Positions 61,017 to 64,000 of a DNA stretch of 64,000 nucleotides are shown piece after piece. The DNA comes from Comamonadaceae bacterium (lineage in GTDB: Bacteria; Pseudomonadota; Gammaproteobacteria; Burkholderiales; Burkholderiaceae_C), in the NCBI GenBank assembly GCA_947476285.1, contig CANJPU010000003.1:89339-153338 (forward strand), given 5' to 3'. How positions within the stretch are numbered: the first letter of the stretch is position 1; every line of letters begins with the position of its first letter. Below the pieces are notes generated by a model. That model was given only the letters and a program-made list of their open reading frames with translations, searched no databases and was not told the DNA's origin. Made by a program: the position numbers and the translations under genes.

Positions 61017-62825
61017 GTGGCGGCCTACCTGATCGGGCTCTTGCCCCGCCTGACGGCTGGCATGGGCGCGGCCATCACCGCGGGCTTGTTTGTGGCGCTC
61101 ATCCTGAGTGAGTTTGTGCTGCTGTCCAGTGCGTCGATGTGGCTCAAGTTCATGTTCCCGGTGTCCTTGTTGATCATCGGCCATCTGGCATTGACCACCA
61201 AGCGCTTCCTGGTGGCAGAGGCGGGCAAGCTCAAGTCCGACGACGAATCCGCGGAGACCAACCGCATGATGGGTCTGGCCCTGCAAGGCCAGGGCCAGCT
61301 TGACATGGCCTTCGATCGATTCAGCCGCGTGCCCATGGGCGACGCTGTGATGGAGAACCTCTACAACCTTGCTCTCGATTTCGAGCGCAAGCGCCAGTTC
61401 AACAAAGCGCAGTCGGTGTACGAGCACATGGCCGCGTACAACAAGAAGTTCAAGGACCTGGAGTCCAAGCTCAACCGGGCCAAGAACCTCTCAGAGACAG
61501 TCATTCTCGGTGGCGGGGGCACACACCCGGGCGGCACCATGCTGCTCGATGGCGGCGCGGTGGAAAAACCCATGTTGGGTCGCTACCAGGTTGAAAAAGA
61601 ACTTGGCAAAGGCGCGATGGGTGTCGTCTATCTGGGCAAAGACCCCAAGATCGGGCGTGTGGTGGCCATCAAGACCATGGCTTTGTCGCAGGAGTTCGAA
61701 GGCGAAGAGCTTGACGATGCGCGCGAACGCTTCTTCCGTGAGGCCGAGACGGCGGGCCGGCTGCAGCACCAGAACATCGTGACCATCTTCGATGCAGGCG
61801 AAGAGCACGACCTGGCCTACATCGCCATGGAGTTCCTCAAGGGCAAGGATCTGGTCGATTTCTGCAAGGACGGTCAGTTGCTGGCCATGCCCAAGGTGCT
61901 GTCCATCACGGCGCGGGTGGCTGAGGCACTGGCCTATGCGCACCGTCAGAACGTCGTGCACCGTGACATCAAGCCGGCCAACATCATGTACGAGTTGGAC
62001 AGCGACACCGTCAAGGTGACCGACTTCGGCATCGCCCGCATCACTGATTCAAGCAAAACCAAGACGGGTCTGGTGCTGGGCACGCCCAGCTTCATGTCAC
62101 CCGAGCAGATCGCCGGCAAGCGGGTGGACGGGCGCTCGGACCTTTATTCCTTGGGGGTCATGTTGTTCCAGATGCTCACCGGCGTGTTGCCTTTCCGCGG
62201 CGACTCCATGGCCGAGCTGATGTACAAGATCGCCAACGAAGAGGCGCCGGACATCCGCATCGTTCGGGCCGATATATCCGAACGCCTGGCCAATGTGGTG
62301 GCGCTGGCCTTGAGCAAGCGTTCCGAAACCCGTTACCAGGATGGCGATCAGTTGGCTGCTGATCTGCGCATGGTGCTGGCCGAGTTGTCGGGCGCACCGG
62401 TTACCCAGACTGCAGCTTCGCCGGCGCAACCCGCGCCTGCTTTTGCCGCCGCCGCAGGTTCAGACAAAACGCAGGTCATGAGCGCACCGTTGGCCGGTGC
62501 GGCGGCTGCGGGTGCAACAGGGGCGGCTCCCAAATTCGATGCCACGGTGATCCAATCGGCCCCAGCCCCTGTGCAAGCCGCCCCAGCGTTCGAAGCCACC
62601 GTGATCCAATCGGCCAAGAGCTTGGCGGGGGGCGCACCGGCACCTGCTGTCACCGATGCGGCTGCGGTTGACCCGAGCATCGTCATGCCTGAGCAGGCCG
62701 GATATGATTCCACGCGCCAGCCAGAGAGCCCTGCTGCCAATACTTTTGCCGCCACTGTGGTCATGAGACCGGGCCAGCCCCTCGACCCCGTCAAGGGCGA
62801 GGGCAAGACGGACCTGGAAATCTAA
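61017..62825 (+). CDS. Ser/Thr protein kinase part of the split CHASE2-kinase
   Basis: The 602-residue frame begins within the membrane region (three helices by about residue 75), then a helical linker and an STPK domain (about residues 180-450): G-loop ELGKGAMGVVYLG, Lys in VVAIKTM, HRDIKPANIMY, TDFGIARITDSSKTKTGLVLGTPSFMSPEQ and RSDLYSLGVMLFQMLTG. A low-complexity Ala/Pro C-terminal region follows. It is in the same frame as the CHASE2 gene upstream, and the assigned GTG start has no clear ribosome-binding site. It may be untranslated, be re-initiated, or be joined by readthrough. Confidence 0.85.
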   Translation: MAAYLIGLLPRLTAGMGAAITAGLFVALILSEFVLLSSASMWLKFMFPVSLLIIGHLALTTKRFLVAEAGKLKSDDESAETNRMMGLALQGQGQLDMAFDRFSRVPMGDAVMENLYNLALDFERKRQFNKAQSVYEHMAAYNKKFKDLESKLNRAKNLSETVILGGGGTHPGGTMLLDGGAVEKPMLGRYQVEKELGKGAMGVVYLGKDPKIGRVVAIKTMALSQEFEGEELDDARERFFREAETAGRLQHQNIVTIFDAGEEHDLAYIAMEFLKGKDLVDFCKDGQLLAMPKVLSITARVAEALAYAHRQNVVHRDIKPANIMYELDSDTVKVTDFGIARITDSSKTKTGLVLGTPSFMSPEQIAGKRVDGRSDLYSLGVMLFQMLTGVLPFRGDSMAELMYKIANEEAPDIRIVRADISERLANVVALALSKRSETRYQDGDQLAADLRMVLAELSGAPVTQTAASPAQPAPAFAAAAGSDKTQVMSAPLAGAAAAGATGAAPKFDATVIQSAPAPVQAAPAFEATVIQSAKSLAGGAPAPAVTDAAAVDPSIVMPEQAGYDSTRQPESPAANTFAATVVMRPGQPLDPVKGEGKTDLEI

Positions 62826-62836
62826 TCCACCAAGCC

Positions 62837-63622
62837 ATGATTTACGAGTTCTGTACACGCACCGATCCGGGCCGCGCCCGCGGCAACAACGAAGACTCCG
62901 TCGCCCTTGACGAAGCCACATGCCTGGGCGTGCTGGCTGACGGCATGGGCGGTTACAACGCAGGCGAAATAGCCAGCGGCATGGCCACTGCGTTCATCAA
63001 GTCAGAGCTGGGCCGATGGCTTGTTCAGGCTGGCCGGCACGCCAGCCCGCGTGAGGTGCGCAGGGCCATGGAAATTTGCGTGGACAACGCCAATCGGTCG
63101 ATTTTCAACGCGGCCAATTCCAATCCGCAGTACAGCGGCATGGGAACCACGCTGGTGCTGGGCGTCTTCCAGGAGGGGCGATTGATGCTGGGGCATATCG
63201 GCGATTCGCGCTGCTACCGGATTCGCGGCAGCGAGCTGACGCAAATCACCCGTGACCACTCCTTGATGCAGGAGCAAATCGACGCGGGTCTGATTACGCC
63301 TGAGCAGGCGGCTACTTCTGCCAATAAAAATCTGGTTACCCGCGCTCTGGGCGTGGAGGACGCGGTGCTGCTGGAAGTCAATGAGCACAAGGTCGAGTCG
63401 GGTGACATCTACATGATGTGTTCTGATGGGCTCTCGGATATGGTGGATGACGAAGGCGTGGCCAAAATACTTGGCAGCGACGCCTCCCTTGAGCAGAAAG
63501 GCGCGCAACTAATAGATGCCGCCAACGCCAACGGCGGGAGGGACAACATCTCGGTTTTACTGGCTCTGGCCAACACAGACTCAAAAAAGCGAGGCTTGAT
63601 TTCCCGATTGCTGGGAAAATAG
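62837..63622 (+). CDS. PP2C-family protein phosphatase
   Basis: This PPM/PP2C phosphatase of 261 residues has RGNNEDS, VLADGMGGYNAGE, LGHIGDSRCYRIR, TRDHSLMQEQ, MMCSDGLSDMV and NGGRDNISVLL, so all metal-binding Asp residues are present. It lies 11 bases after the kinase frame and should reverse the kinase's phosphorylation. Confidence 0.93.
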   Translation: MIYEFCTRTDPGRARGNNEDSVALDEATCLGVLADGMGGYNAGEIASGMATAFIKSELGRWLVQAGRHASPREVRRAMEICVDNANRSIFNAANSNPQYSGMGTTLVLGVFQEGRLMLGHIGDSRCYRIRGSELTQITRDHSLMQEQIDAGLITPEQAATSANKNLVTRALGVEDAVLLEVNEHKVESGDIYMMCSDGLSDMVDDEGVAKILGSDASLEQKGAQLIDAANANGGRDNISVLLALANTDSKKRGLISRLLGK

Positions 63623-63668
63623 TCTTTGGTTTTCAAGTCTGACGACGAGTTTTAAAGAGGAGTGGACC

Positions 63669-63911
63669 ATGCCGAAAATGATCGTCTCGATCGACGGTGT
63701 CGTCATCAAGGAAGTGCAGTTGACAAAAGACCGCACGACACTGGGCCGCAGGCCCTACAACGACATCGTGATCGACAACCTGGCGGTCAGCGGGGAGCAT
63801 GCTGCGCTTCAGATGACGGGCAATGAAGTTTTCCTTGAGGACCTGAACAGCACCAACGGCACTTACGTTAATCTGAAGTTCCTCCCCCAAAAACCCGAGT
63901 TTTCCCAATGA
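63669..63911 (+). CDS. Truncated FHA-domain protein
   Basis: This is an 80-residue forkhead-associated protein. The phosphothreonine-binding core is present: LGRRPYNDIVIDNLAVSGEHAAL with Arg, Ser and His, and LEDLNSTNGTYVN with Asn. FHA domains normally continue with about 30 more residues (NGxxV... strands 9-11); here the sequence switches to LKFLPQKPEFSQ and stops. The bases from 63873 on look unrelated, so the gene appears cut off, possibly by an insertion. An AGAGGAG site precedes the ATG. Confidence 0.8.
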   Translation: MPKMIVSIDGVVIKEVQLTKDRTTLGRRPYNDIVIDNLAVSGEHAALQMTGNEVFLEDLNSTNGTYVNLKFLPQKPEFSQ

Positions 63912-63942
63912 CGCCTACGGTAATTTTGGTTCCACGTTCTGA

Positions 63943-63999
63943 CTACATTTTGATCTGACCGATCAGTTCAAGCGCCCGCTTTTGCTTATCGCTTGGTGT
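63943..63999 (-). CDS. Possible C-terminal fragment of a gene beyond the window
   Basis: The opposite strand has an open frame from the window edge ending at TAG, giving TPSDKQKRALELIGQIKM, a plausible helical protein tail. It is convergent with the truncated FHA gene. Only 18 codons are visible, so it cannot be identified. Confidence 0.25.
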   Translation of the reverse strand, partial: TPSDKQKRALELIGQIKM

Positions 64000-64000
64000 C

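Overview
The window is high-GC, gene-dense bacterial DNA of a betaproteobacterium, most likely Burkholderiales and close to Comamonadaceae. The reasons are the TctD/TctE-like two-component pair next to recA-recX, the sucC-sucD-TerC run, a short type 2 ArgC, a TopB-SWIB fusion, and the abundance of ABC transporters. No rRNA, tRNA or CRISPR array was seen. All calls come from reading the sequence; no database search was possible.

Layout. 1-1.7 kb: the 3' part of a hydantoinase/dihydropyrimidinase gene and an Asp/Glu/hydantoin racemase. 1.8-21.8 kb: a two-armed phosphonate locus. The leftward arm runs GntR regulator, phosphonoacetate hydrolase (PhnA), phosphonoacetaldehyde dehydrogenase (PhnY), a PhnZ/TmpB-like HD oxygenase, an EamA exporter, a dimethylglycine/sarcosine dehydrogenase-like flavoprotein and an EF-G paralogue. 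The rightward arm runs a 2-aminoethylphosphonate (AEP) ABC importer, AEP transaminase (PhnW), then a glutamine synthetase homologue, Fe-alcohol dehydrogenase, glutamine amidotransferase, aldehyde dehydrogenase and HAD phosphatase. The last genes look like a gamma-glutamylation route for an amino-alcohol. A palindromic operator and a promoter lie between the arms.

21.8-23.8 kb: a REP-like element, an unrecognised 549-residue protein and an IS3 transposase remnant. 23.8-38.2 kb: a nitrogen-scavenging cluster with allophanate hydrolase (AtzF), a TauABC-type importer, the carboxybiuret hydrolase set AtzG-AtzE-AtzH, a BMP-type four-gene importer, biuret hydrolase (BiuH), a second cysteine hydrolase that may be a triuret hydrolase, a GntR regulator and an SDR. 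Together these would take triuret and biuret to ammonia and CO2.

38.3-47.8 kb: housekeeping and regulatory genes: topoisomerase III carrying a histone-like tail and SWIB domain, divergent from a SET-domain methyltransferase; then birA, a SPOR protein, a sensor kinase and response regulator, MarR, recA and recX. 47.8-55.5 kb: an accessory island with a HipBA-type toxin-antitoxin pair and two successive runs of Pro/Ser-rich proteins that look like a duplicated three-gene module. 55.6-64 kb: argC, sucC-sucD, terC, and a CHASE2/Ser-Thr kinase-PP2C-FHA signalling locus in which the kinase gene is split by one in-frame amber codon and the FHA gene is cut short.
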